NCBI GenBank assembly: GCA_030848705.1
Contig: JAUIZM010000014.1
Span: forward strand, 5,868,012 to 5,932,011
Source: Heracleum sosnowskyi
Lineage: Eukaryota > Streptophyta > Magnoliopsida > Apiales > Apiaceae
Length of the DNA: 64,000 nt
Direction: 5' to 3'
Position numbers and translations under genes: made by a program. The notes under the pieces are model-generated. The model saw only the letters and a program-made list of their open reading frames with translations. It was not told where the DNA came from and ran no database searches. This document shows, piece by piece, positions 1-9,200 of the stretch. Position 1 is the first letter of the stretch. Every line of letters begins with the position of its first letter.

Positions 1-1279
1 ACTGCCCCTCTATCCGCTTTGAGTTCAATTGTCGCCCCTTAATCCCAAAACAGACTGTTCTTACTGGAGCTTGTTTAATGAGGGCTGAAGAGGCTTTGAA
101 GCACTCTTCAACCATAAGAGATTGCATGATTCTGTTGACCCCTGATAACTTGTCTGCCCTAGGTTTTATCCCCTCGACATCTGGTATGAATTTCCTTGCT
201 GCTATGCCCTTTACTTTTTACTATACAATTGCACTTTCTCCTGCTTATCCTGTATGTAAATCTCTTACTCATGTCTGGTTTTCATTTTTCTTGCAGGCAT
301 GGCCCCCAAGGTCCCATCATTAATTAAAAGGTCCAAGAATGTGGAAGAAATCTTTAAGACTGAAACAAAGGAGGTTCCGCTGAATGCAACTCCTATTAAT
401 CAGGTCCCTGGCACTCCTGCTTCCCAGACTACTCACTCTGGCTCCACAAAGAGGAAACTTGCCCAGTCAACTCTTGATCTCTCAGCAACTCCCCAAACTC
501 GCTCAGCAAAGAAGAACAAAGCAGTTAAAACCGATCCTGATCAATCCCCAAACTTGTTTAAGGACATGATTGACACCCATGTTCCTACAGAGACAATTGC
601 CGCTTGGAGTAAGATGAGCTCTACTGAGGCCATGCACACCATGAGGTTCGCCACCGCCCAATCTGCTTTCTTTGCCCTTAGATATTGCGACGAGTTTGCT
701 GTAAAGACCCAATATGATCTTCAACTGCAAGGGGAGATTTGCAAACTCAAAGCGGAGCTGGCTGCTAGTGAGGAAAGGGCAAACATTGCTACTGCGGCCG
801 TCAGAAAGGCAACGACTGTGGAGACCTCCTTAAGAAATGAGAAAATCCAACTTCAAGGCCAAGTCAAGGACCTAAAGGACGAGAAACTGTCGATGCTGCA
901 AAAAACCAATGAACTAGAAGTTCAGGTGGATGCTTTGAACGTTGCTGCTGAAGTCGTGAAGTCATCCATGCTTGTCACAGAGAAGGCCAGATACGACGAG
1001 GGCTATAATGAAGGTATTAATGACTATATACGCTCCACATGGGAGAAGATGCCTAATTTGGACTGGTCCCTCCTGGGCGAAGACGTGGTGGGAATGATCA
1101 AAGACTTCGAGAAGAAAACTGCAGCTCCACAAGACTCTGTACCTCCCGTACGTACGGTTGAGAGGTCCCTTGGTTCCGACCTTGAGACTGCAGAGGTTCC
1201 TGCTCCTGAAGTTGTTCAGCCTGTCCTTCCAGCTCCTCCTCCAACCATCGAAGAATCTGACAAAGTACCTTCTACTTGA
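1..1279 (+). CDS. Spliced antisense ORF of the retrotransposon, coiled-coil protein, 5' end outside the window
   Basis: Two ORFs appear to be exons of one gene. The first is open from the left edge in the frame of an ATG at 78 and reaches a donor at 183/184. The second runs from 297 to the TGA at 1277-1279. Removing 184-296 joins them in frame: the split glycine codon uses G183 plus 297-298. Exon 2 encodes about 327 residues. Numbered from the ATG at 299, there are basic patches near residues 50-75 (STKRKLAQ, RSAKKNKAVK), a long heptad-like coiled coil at about 135-225, a conserved-looking segment DYIRSTWEKMPNLDWSLLG, and an acidic, proline-rich tail. I see no enzymatic motif. Plant Tat-group retrotransposons carry such antisense ORFs of unknown function, and the position 5'-to-3' against integrase fits. 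It could instead be a host-derived or chimeric gene. The ATG at 299 may also serve as a start for an unspliced product. Confidence 0.6.
184..296 (+). other. Predicted 113-nt GT-AG intron in the antisense ORF
   Basis: The donor reads G/GTATGA at 183-189 and the acceptor is a T-rich tract ending in TTTTTCTTGCAG at 285-296. Splicing keeps the reading frame (phase 1) and replaces an exon 1 read-through that otherwise stops near 321. The length and U-rich composition are typical of a short plant intron. No transcript is available here, so this is a prediction from site quality and frame only. Confidence 0.6.
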
Positions 1280-1897
1280 ATGCTTTAAACTTTTGATAAC
1301 TTTTGATGAGGTCGCGGGCCCCTCGTAGTGCCTCACATGATGTATCTTTAACTCCTGGTTTTCATGGCCTTTGTGCCAATAACTTTGAATGTTGGTTTTC
1401 TAGGGTCGGGGTACCCTATAACTTTTCATGTTTCCAATGATCACCATCTATCTTTGCTATATCTCCTCATCTACTTTTGCAACTGTGCATGCTTATTTAC
1501 TTGTGTTCTGAAGCTAATACTGCATATTTTCTCCAAACCTCAACAGACTATTCTACCAACATACATCTTAAGAATTAACTAGTGTCCATATTTATGCACT
1601 CAAGCTTACGTGGGCTAACCCGTTGTAAGAAACAGAATGCATTCGTACTTTCACTTATAATTTCTTCACAACAAATGTAACCAAAAAACAACTTACTTGT
1701 AGATTTAAAAATTCTTTATTTCACACTTTGAAACATGTACTCACTGCCATAATCTGAATTGCATCTTTCCTTAGTGATTCCTTGCTTTGCTGTAGCTTAA
1801 ACCAGGTTCCTTGATTAACCCTGCAAAAAACGTGAAACATAAAACAGAAAATAGTTAAAGTTAGTAAAATTTTCTCTTGTTCAATTCGGGTCAGCTC
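1280..1897. other. Non-coding stretch, retrotransposon 3' region
   Basis: This AT-rich stretch follows the stop of the antisense ORF. Short ORFs exist in it (for example 1364-1582) but have no recognisable domain, low-complexity hydrophobic content and no supporting context. No clear polyadenylation signal, LTR end or polypurine tract could be identified. It is most simply the 3' untranslated part of both the antisense transcript and the element. Confidence 0.4.
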
Positions 1898-2277
1898 TTG
1901 GAAAGGTTCCCTGCTTGGGTTCCAATCCTAAACTCTAGGTCCCAACATACCTCGAGGTACATTGGTCCCTTTTATCTCTTTGCCTCGAGGCGATTCTAGG
2001 AACCTGTGTGCCGTTCTGGGAGTCCACACAGCTTCCTCTTCTTCATGTGTCAGGCTAGACATCTTATGAAGGTAAATGCTAAGGAACTTATTCCTTCTTC
2101 CCATGTGCCAAAGGCGGTTCCACATGAGGGGGAGCTTATTAGGCATCCCTTTAAGAACAAGTGTGCCGGTCTAGGCTCCACACAAGTTCCCACTTCCTCT
2201 CGTGCCAGTGGAGGCTCCACGGAGGGGTGAAACATATAGTTTCAGGTTCCTGTATGCCAGTCTCGGCTCCATACAGG
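1898..2277. repeat. Cluster of short imperfect inverted repeats with co-varying stems
   Basis: Eight dyads lie in about 380 bp. They are TTGGAA/TTCCAA (1898-1903, 1920-1925), the palindromes TACCTCGAGGTA (1948-1959) and GCCTCGAGGC (1982-1991), CTGTGTG/CACACAG (2004-2010, 2025-2031), CATGTG/CACATG (2102-2107, 2121-2126), GTGTG/CACAC (2161-2165, 2179-2183), CGTG/CACG (2201-2204, 2218-2221) and CCTGTAT/ATACAGG (2249-2255, 2271-2277). The last five are related: the left arm ends in TGCC and, in three of them, the right arm is introduced by GGCTCC. The arms differ between copies yet remain complementary. The surrounding sequence repeats GGTTCC-type motifs. Function unknown; an RNA structure in the element transcript is possible. 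Confidence 0.6.
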
Positions 2278-2286
2278 TTCCTTTGA

Positions 2287-2374
2287 GGTGCTTTTTGTCA
2301 GGACTTTAGGTGCCTTTTGTCAGGACTTTAGGTGCCTTTTGTCAGGACTTTAGGTGCCTTTTGTTAGGACTTTA
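2287..2374. repeat. 22-bp direct tandem repeat, four copies
   Basis: Copies start at 2287, 2309, 2331 and 2353. The unit is GGTGCCTTTTGTCAGGACTT plus two bases. The first copy has T for C in GGTGCT and the last has TTAGG for TCAGG, so the edge copies are the ones that differ. It forms part of the repeat-rich 3' region; such tandem repeats are known in the 3' UTRs of Tat/Ogre elements. Confidence 0.9.
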
Positions 2375-2445
2375 ATTCACGTGCTCAAGGAACTTGAGGC
2401 TTTTGGCAACAATGTCATGCTCAGTCAGCTGAGGCTTTTCTCGTG

Positions 2446-2696
2446 CCCAGGAAGCTACCTGGGACTTTTCTCGATGCCCAGGAAGCTACCTGGGACTTTT
2501 CTCGATGCCCAGGAAGCTACCTGGGACTTTTTCTCGATGCCCATGAAGCTACCTGGGACTTTTCCTCGATGCCCAGGAAGCTACCTGGGACTTTTCTCGA
2601 TGCCCAGGAAGCTACCTGGGACTTTTCCTCGATGCCCAGGAAGCTACCTGGGACTTTTCTCGATGCCCAGGAAGCTACCTGGGACTTTTCTCGATA
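2446..2696. repeat. 31/32-bp minisatellite, eight units, each unit a hairpin
   Basis: Units begin with CCCAGG at 2446, 2477, 2508, 2540, 2572, 2603, 2635 and 2666, giving spacings of 31, 31, 32, 32, 31, 32 and 31 bp. The extra base sits in the T/C run before CTCGATG. Every unit contains CCCAGG-AAGCTA-CCTGGG, a 6-bp stem with a 6-nt loop, except the unit at 2540 where CCCATG breaks one pair. Degenerate flanks continue on both sides (GAGGCTTTTCTCGTG before; GCTCGGGAAGCTATCC at about 2700-2716). Open frames across it (2354-2818 and 2443-2724 plus strand, 2517-2717 minus strand) simply reflect the repeat and are not called genes. Confidence 0.92.
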
Positions 2697-2795
2697 CGTG
2701 CTCGGGAAGCTATCCAAGGCTTAATTCACGTCCATCATTCTCAATCTGCATGTTCTGTCAAATCACATTCATACTTTGCACAAGCTATCACACTG

Positions 2796-2867
2796 CAGGA
2801 ACTTGTCAGTCAAGGTAACCTGCAAATACTGTCAATACTACAGGAACCTGTTAGTCAAGGTAACCTG
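2796..2867. repeat. 45-bp spaced direct duplication
   Basis: CAGGAAC followed by TTGTCAGTCAAGGTAACCTG begins at 2796 and recurs from 2841 as CAGGAAC then CTGTTAGTCAAGGTAACCTG, with two mismatches. The copies are offset by 45 bp. This is a further small duplication in the element's 3' region. Confidence 0.75.
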
Positions 2868-2873
2868 TTTCAC

Positions 2874-3234
2874 AATACAAGTACTAAAGCAAGCACTTAA
2901 AATTTTCAAATCGGCATATGAAATAGCAAATCATATTATGCACAATACTGTCTAAGTAGGAATACTACCCCCCAGTTCTTTTGGGTAATTATTGTTACGT
3001 AAAAGAACTATAAGGAAGCTATAATTGTCAAACACGCATTCAGAATATTCAACGTAGAGCTATTAATTGCTCAATGCTTAAAAACTGTCTTGCAAATACT
3101 GGGGTTCACATAAATTTCCCCCCATGCATAATTAAATGTATAAAATGGCGTTCCAGGCAGCTACAACTAATAAGGTGCCGTTTATTCTTGGGCTGAAAGA
3201 GCCTTACTTTTCCTAAGAAAGCACTAAAAAGAGT
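2874..3234. other. Spacer between repeats and integrase stop, nothing recognised
   Basis: This AT-rich, low-complexity stretch lies just downstream (element sense) of the integrase stop at 3235-3237. It contains C-runs at about 2967-2972 and 3118-3123, which are G-runs on the element strand. Neither is adjacent to a recognisable LTR end, so I do not call a polypurine tract. Confidence 0.4.
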
Positions 3235-4635
3235 TTACTGATAATACTTCTTGAGATGCTCTGCATTCCAAGCTCTCGGAATGAGGTTCCCATCCATGTC
3301 CATCAGATGGTAGGTTCCTTCCCAAATGGCTGACTTTATCTGGTAAGGTCCCTCCCAATTTGCTCCAAAGGCTCCGTGTGCTAGGACCTTGGTGTTTGGC
3401 ATGACTTTCCTTAAAACCAAATCTCCGACTTTGAAAGGTCGTGCTCTCACCTTCTTGTTGTAATACCTTCGGACTCTTTGTTGATACGCTGCTAGCTTCA
3501 CTTGCGAATCTGCTCTGAACTCTTCAACCATGTCTAAATAAAGCCTATGATTGACTTCATTGTTCTCGGGATCATAATGCTTTCTTCTCAGGGAACCTGT
3601 TCCTACTTCCACAGGCACCATAGCTTCACAACCGAAAGTGAGAGTAAAAGGAGACTCACCAGTTGTAGTTCTAGGAGTGGTATTGTACGACCACAAGACT
3701 CCGGGAAGCTCCTCTGGCCAGCTTCCTTTCTTGTCTTCAAGCCTTGTCTTCAAGGTATGTTTGATAATCTTGTTCACAGCTTCAGTCTGTCCATTACTCT
3801 ATGGATAATACACTGCTGAAAATGCTTTCTGGATTCCAAACTGCTCACATAGTCCTCTAAGCTCTCTGTTGTCGAACTGCTTCCCGTTGTCAGAAATCAG
3901 CTTCTGGGGAATTCCAAACCTGCATACAATGGCTCGAAAAACGAATTCAGTCAATTTTAATGCTGTAATTTTGGCAAGTGGTTCTGCTTCTGCCCACTTC
4001 GTAAAATAATCGACTGCAACCACTGCATATTTTACTCCTCCTTTCCCTTTAGGAAGTTCTCCAATGAGGTCTATCCCCCACACGGCGAATGGCCAAGGAC
4101 TGGTAATTTGCTTGATAGGTGCTACAGGACGACTATCATGATTTGCAAACTTCTGGCAGTTGCTGCACGCCTGAGCAAACTTAGAAGCATCTACTTTCAG
4201 GGTTGGCCAATAATATCCTTGTCGAAGGACCTTCATGGCTAAAGAATTACCCCCCGAGTGGTTTCCACACACACCTTCATGAATCTCCTCCAAGATATAT
4301 CTGCATTGTGCTCCGGCCACACACTTAAGCAAAGGCTGATTAAATCCCCGTTTATATAGGACTCCATCATAAAGCACGTACTTGGCAGCATGGTACTTCA
4401 GCTTCCTGGCTTCATCGTGACTGTGAGGCAGCTCTCCCTTATCCAGATAGCTATAGATTGGAGTTATCCATGAATCCTCAACTGGAAACTCGATGTCCAT
4501 TACTTCTTCTCTGAAGACACTTAGTTGCTCCTGGACCTGGAGTGGAATTACTCCCAATAGTGTAGATTCTCTTTGTGAGCCCAACTTAGCTAGTGCATCT
4601 GCGTAGGTATTTTGTCCTCGAGGTATCTGATCTAG
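3235..4635 (-). pseudogene. Ty3/gypsy pol fragment: end of RNase H plus integrase, broken by one nonsense codon
   Basis: The reading frame enters from the right at the satellite junction and ends at TAA 3235-3237. First comes the tail of RNase H (IPRGQNTYADALAKLG), whose Asp at 4597-4599 is the last catalytic residue of that domain. After a linker comes the integrase zinc finger H-X6-H-X30-C-X2-C (first His at about 4279-4281, last Cys at about 4156-4158). The catalytic core follows, with Asp in WGIDLIG (4069-4071), Asp in ISDNGKQF (3889-3891) and Glu in GQTEAVNK (3781-3783); the last two are separated by exactly 35 residues. The C-terminal part carries the KVGDLVLRKV strand and an EGPYQI (GPY/F) motif, then ends at HLKKYYQ with no chromodomain. 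An in-frame TAG at 3799-3801 splits the integrase. Both halves stay in one frame with no frameshift, so decay looks slight. The first 30 residues of the upstream ORF (to 4725) are antisense satellite, not pol. Confidence 0.93.
3799..3801 (-). other. Premature TAG in the integrase core
   Basis: On the minus strand the codon after YYP and before SNGQ is TAG. It lies six codons before the catalytic Glu of the DDE triad, where related integrases usually have Gln. A CAG-to-TAG transition (G-to-A on the plus strand) would explain it, and the frame is unchanged on both sides. Confidence 0.88.
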
Positions 4636-4642
4636 GTTCCGG
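4628..4642. other. Junction between retrotransposon RNase H and the satellite array
   Basis: Left of about 4634 the minus strand reads as RNase H; from 4634 onward the plus strand matches the 189-bp monomer from its AGGTTCCGGAC landmark. The exact breakpoint is ambiguous by several bases because the element could also supply the AGGTT. The first monomer is full-length and not degenerate. There is no LTR end or target duplication here, so this is not a normal retrotransposon insertion boundary. Confidence 0.85.
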
Positions 4643-6249
4643 ACATTTTTCTTCCGATTTTTTTTGTCACGTGCTAAAATAGAGTTACAAAATGGACGTA
4701 CGGACAAAAAAACGCGAATTTTCATTTCCGAAAAAAGGTTTTTTCGACCCCCGAAAATGGGAAAAAACCCACTTTTTGGCCCAAAACTGGTTTCACTGGC
4801 ATTTTCACGCCCTCAAAAAACGAGGTTCCGGACATTTTTCTTCCAATTTTTTTTATCACGTGCTAAAATAGAGGTACAAAATGGACGTACGGACCAAAAA
4901 ACGCGAAATTTCATTTTTGGAAATGGGTTTTTCCGACCCCCGAAAATGGGAAAAAACCCACTTTTTGGCCCAAAACTGGTTTCACTGGCATTTTCACGCC
5001 CTCAAAAAACGAGGTTCCGGACATTTTTCTTCCGATTTTTTTTGTCACGTGCTAAAATAGAGTTACAAAATGGACGTACGGACCAAAAAACGTGAAATTT
5101 CATTTCCAGAAATGGGTTTTTTCGACCCCCGAAAATGGGAAAAAACCCACTTTTTGGCCAAAAACTGGTTTCACTGGCATTTTCACGCCCTCAAAAAACG
5201 AGGTTCCGGACATTTTTCTTCCGATTTTTTTTGTAACGTGCTAAAAAAGAGGTATAAAATGGACGTACGGACCAAAAAACGCGAATTTTCATTTCCGGAA
5301 ATGGGTTTTTTCGACCCCCGAAAATGGAAAAAAACCCACTTTTTGGCCCAAAACTGGTTTCACTGGCATTTTCACGCCCTCAAAAAACGAGGTTCCGGAC
5401 ATTTTTCTTCCGATTTTTTTTGTCACGTGCTAAAATAGAGGTACAAAATGGACGTACGGACCAAAAAAACGCGAAATTTCATTTCCGGAAATGGGTTTTT
5501 TCGACCCCCGAAAATGGGAAAAAACCCACTTTTTGGCCCAAAGCTGGTTTCACTGGCATTTTCACGCCCTCAAAAAACGAGGTTCCGGACATTTTTCTTC
5601 CGATTTTTTTTGTCACGTGCTAAAATAGAGTTACAAAATGGACGTACGGACCAAAAAACGCGAATTTTCATTTCCGAAAAAAGGTTTTTTCGACCCCCGA
5701 AAATGGGAAAAAACCCACTTTTTGGCCCAAAACTGGTTTCACTGGCATTTTCACGCCCTCAAAAAACGAGGTTCCGGACATTTTTCTTCCAATTTTTTTT
5801 ATCACATGCTAAAATAGAGGTACAAAATGGACATACGGACCAAAAAACGCGAAATTTCATTTCTGGAAATGGGTTTTTTCGACCCCCGAAAATGGGAAAA
5901 AACCCACTTTTTGGCCAAAAACTGGTTTCACTGGCATTTTCACGCCCTCAAAAAACGAGGTTCCGGACATTTTTCTTCCGATTTTTTTTGTAACGTGCTA
6001 AAATAGAGGTACAAAATGGACGTACGGACCAAAAAACGCGAATTTTCATTTCCGGAAATGGGTTTTTTCGACCCCCGAAAATGGGAAAAAACCCACTTTT
6101 TGGCCCAAAACTGGTTTCACTGGCATTTTCACGCCCTCAAAAAATGAGGTTCCGGACATTTTTCTTCCGATTTTTTTTATCATGTTCTAAAATAGAGGTA
6201 CAAAATGGACGTACGGACCAAAAAACGCGAAATTTCATTTCCGGAAATG

Positions 6250-9200
6250 GGTTTTTTCGACCCCCGAAAATGGGAAAAAACCCACTTTTTGGCCAAAAAC
6301 TGGTTTCACTGGCATTTTCACGCCCTCAAAAAACGAGGTTCCGGACATTTTTCTTCCGATTGTTTTTGTAACGTGCTAAAAAAGAGGTACAAAATGGACG
6401 TACGGACCAAAAAACGCGAATTTTCATTTCCGGAAATGGGTTTTTTCGACCCCCGAAAATGGGAAAAAACCCACTTTTTGGCCCAAAACTGGTTTCACTG
6501 GCATTTTCACGCCCTCAAAAAATGAGGTTCCGGACATTTTTTTTCTGATTTTTTTTATCACGTGCTAAAATAGAGGTACAAAATGGACGTACGGACCAAA
6601 AAACGCGAAATTTCATTTCCGGAAATGGGTTTTTTCGACCCCCGAAAATGGGAAAAAACCCACTTTTTGGCCAAAAACTGGTTTCACTGGCATTTTAACG
6701 CCCTCAAAAAATGAGGTTCCGGACATTTTTCTTCCGATTTTTTTTTCACGTGCTAAAATAGAGGTACAAAATGGACGTATGGACCAAAAAAACGCGAAAT
6801 TTCATTTCCGGAAATGGGTTTTTTCGACCCCCGAAAATGGGAAAAAACCCACTTTTTGGCCCAAAACTGGTTTCACTGGCATTTTCACGCCCTCAAAAAA
6901 CGAGGTTCCGGACATTTTTCTTCCGATTTTTTTTGTCACGTGCTAAAATAGAGTTACAAAATGGACGTACGGACAAAAAAACGCGAATTTTCATTTCCGA
7001 AAAAAGGTTTTTTCGACCCCCGAAAATGGGAAAAAACCCACTTTTTGGCCCAAAACTGGTTTCACTGGCATTTTCACGCCCTCAAAAAACGAGGTTCCGG
7101 ACATTTTTCTTCCAATTTTTTTTATCACGTGCTAAAATAGAGGTACAAAATGGACGTACGGACCAAAAAACGCGAAATTTCATTTCCGGAAATGGGTTTT
7201 TTCGACCCCCGAAAATGGGAAAAAACCCACTTTTTGGCCCAAAACTGGTTTCACTGGCATTTTCACGCCCTCAAAAAACGAGGTTCCGGACATTTTTCTT
7301 CCGATTTTTTTATCACGTGCTAGAATAGAGGTACAAAATGGACGTACGGACCAAAAAACGCGAAATTTCATTTCCGGAAATGGGTTTTTTCGACCCCCGA
7401 AAATGGGAAAAAACCCACTTTTTGGCCCAAAACTGGTTTCACTGGCATTTTCACGCCCTCAAAAAACGAGGTTCCGGACATTTTTCTTCCGATTTTTTTT
7501 ATCACGTGCTAAAATAGAGGTACAAAATGGACGTACGGACCAAAAAACGCGAATTTTCATTTCCGGAAATGGGTTTTTTCGACCCCCGAAAATGGGAAAA
7601 AACCCACTTTTTGGCCCAAAACTGGATTCACTGGCATTTTCACGCCCTCAAAAAATGAGGTTCCGGACATTTTTTTTCCGATTTTTTTTATCACGTGCTA
7701 AAATAGAGGTACAAAATGGACGTACGGACCAAAAAACGCGAAATTTCATTTCCGGAAATGGGTTTTTTCGACCCCCGAAAATGGGAAAAAACCCACTTTT
7801 TGGCCAAAAACTGGTTTCACTGGCATTTTCACGCCCTCAAAAAACGAGGTTCCGGACATTTTTCTTCCGATTTTTTTTTCACGTGCTAAAATAGAGGTAC
7901 AAAATGGACGTACGGACCAAAAAAACGCGAAATTTCATTTCCGGAAATGGGTTTTTTCGACCCCCGAAAATGGGAAAAAACCCACTTTTTGGCCCAAAAC
8001 TGGTTTCACTGGCATTTTCACGCCCTCAAAAAATGAGGTTCCGGACATTTTTCTTCCGATTTTTTTTATCACGTTCTAAAATAGAGGTACAAAATGGACG
8101 TACGGACCAAAAAACGCGAAATTTCATTTCCGGAAATGGGTTTTTTCGACCCCCGAAAATGGGAAAAAACCCACTTTTTGGCCAAAAACTGGTTTCACTG
8201 GCATTTTCACGCCCTCAAAAAACGAGGTTCCGGACATTTTTCTTCCGATTTTTTTTGTAACGTGCTAAAAAAGAGGTACAAAATGGACGTACGGACCAAA
8301 AAACGCGAATTTTCATTTCCGGAAATGGGTTTTTTCGACCCCGGAAAATGGGAAAAAACCCACTTTTTGGCCCAAAACTGGTTTCACTGGCATTTTCACG
8401 CCCTCAAAAAATGAGGTTCCGGACATTTTTTTTCTGATTTTTTTTATCACGTGCTAAAATAGAGGTACAAAATGGACGTACGGACCAAAAAACGCGAAAT
8501 TTCATTTCCGGAAATGGGTTTTTTCGACCCCCGAAAATGGGAAAAAACCCACTTTTTGGCCAAAAACTGGTTTCACTGGCATTTTAACGCCCTCAAAAAA
8601 TGAGGTTCCGGACATTTTTCTTCCGATTTTTTTTTCACGTGCTAAAATAGAGGTACAAAATGGACGTACGGACCAAAAAAACGCGAAATTTCAATTCCGG
8701 AAATGGGTTTTTTCGACCCCCGAAAATGGGAAAAAACCCACTTTTTGGCCCAAAACTGGTTTCACTGGCATTTTCACGCCCTCAAAAAACGAGGTTCCGG
8801 ACATTTTTCTTCCGATTTTTTTTGTCACGTGCTAAAATAGAGTTACAAAATGGACGTACGGACAAAAAAACGCGAATTTTCATTTCCGAAAAAAGGTTTT
8901 TTCGACCCCCGAAAATGGGAAAAAACCCACTTTTTGGCCCAAAACTGGTTTCACTGGCATTTTCACGCCCTCAAAAAACGAGGTTCCGGACATTTTTCTT
9001 CCAATTTTTTTTATCACGTGCTAAAATAGAGGTACAAAATGGACGTACGGACCAAAAAACGCGAAATTTCATTTTTGGAAATGGGTTTTTTCGACCCCCG
9101 AAAATGGGAAAAAACCCACTTTTTGGCCCAAAACTGGTTTCACTGGCATTTTCACGCCCTCAAAAAACGAGGTTCCGGACATTTTTCTTCCGATTTTTTT

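Larger units (their letters stand above)
1..4635 (-). mobile_element. 3' part of a Ty3/gypsy LTR retrotransposon, probably Tat/Ogre group, decayed
   Basis: Read on the minus strand, this segment runs from the last residues of RNase H, through integrase, into a long 3' untranslated region with tandem repeats and an ORF on the opposite strand. Integrase after RNase H is the Ty3/gypsy order. The absence of a chromodomain after the GPY/F motif and the antisense ORF between integrase and the expected 3' LTR fit the plant Tat group (Grande, Retand, Ogre). Gag, protease, reverse transcriptase and most of RNase H are missing because the element is cut by the satellite at about 4634. No LTR, primer-binding site or target duplication is visible; the 3' LTR would lie left of position 1. 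That the antisense ORF belongs to the same element is inferred from position. The group assignment is from motif memory, not a phylogeny. Confidence 0.72.

Noticed and set aside
78..323. 81-codon ORF as a separate gene
   Set aside because: Its frame is open to the left edge and its end lies beyond a good splice donor. It is better explained as an exon plus intron read-through of the antisense gene.
1364..1582. 72-codon ORF after the antisense gene
   Set aside because: No recognisable domain, low-complexity composition, and no splice or promoter context.
2354..2818. 154-codon ORF with an LPGTF-like repeat
   Set aside because: It is translation through the 31/32-bp minisatellite, where the mixed unit lengths change frame between units. 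Other frames and the opposite strand are equally open.
1280..3234. 3' LTR of the retrotransposon
   Set aside because: I found no TG...CA ends, no paired copy and no clear polypurine tract, so an LTR cannot be placed in the window.
4636..4725. N-terminal 30 residues of the pol ORF
   Set aside because: They are antisense translation of the first satellite monomer and also appear in minus-strand ORFs throughout the array.
5492..5528. CENP-B box in the TTCGACCCCCGAAAA region
   Set aside because: The required TTCG-N4-A-N2-CGGG spacing is not met on either strand.
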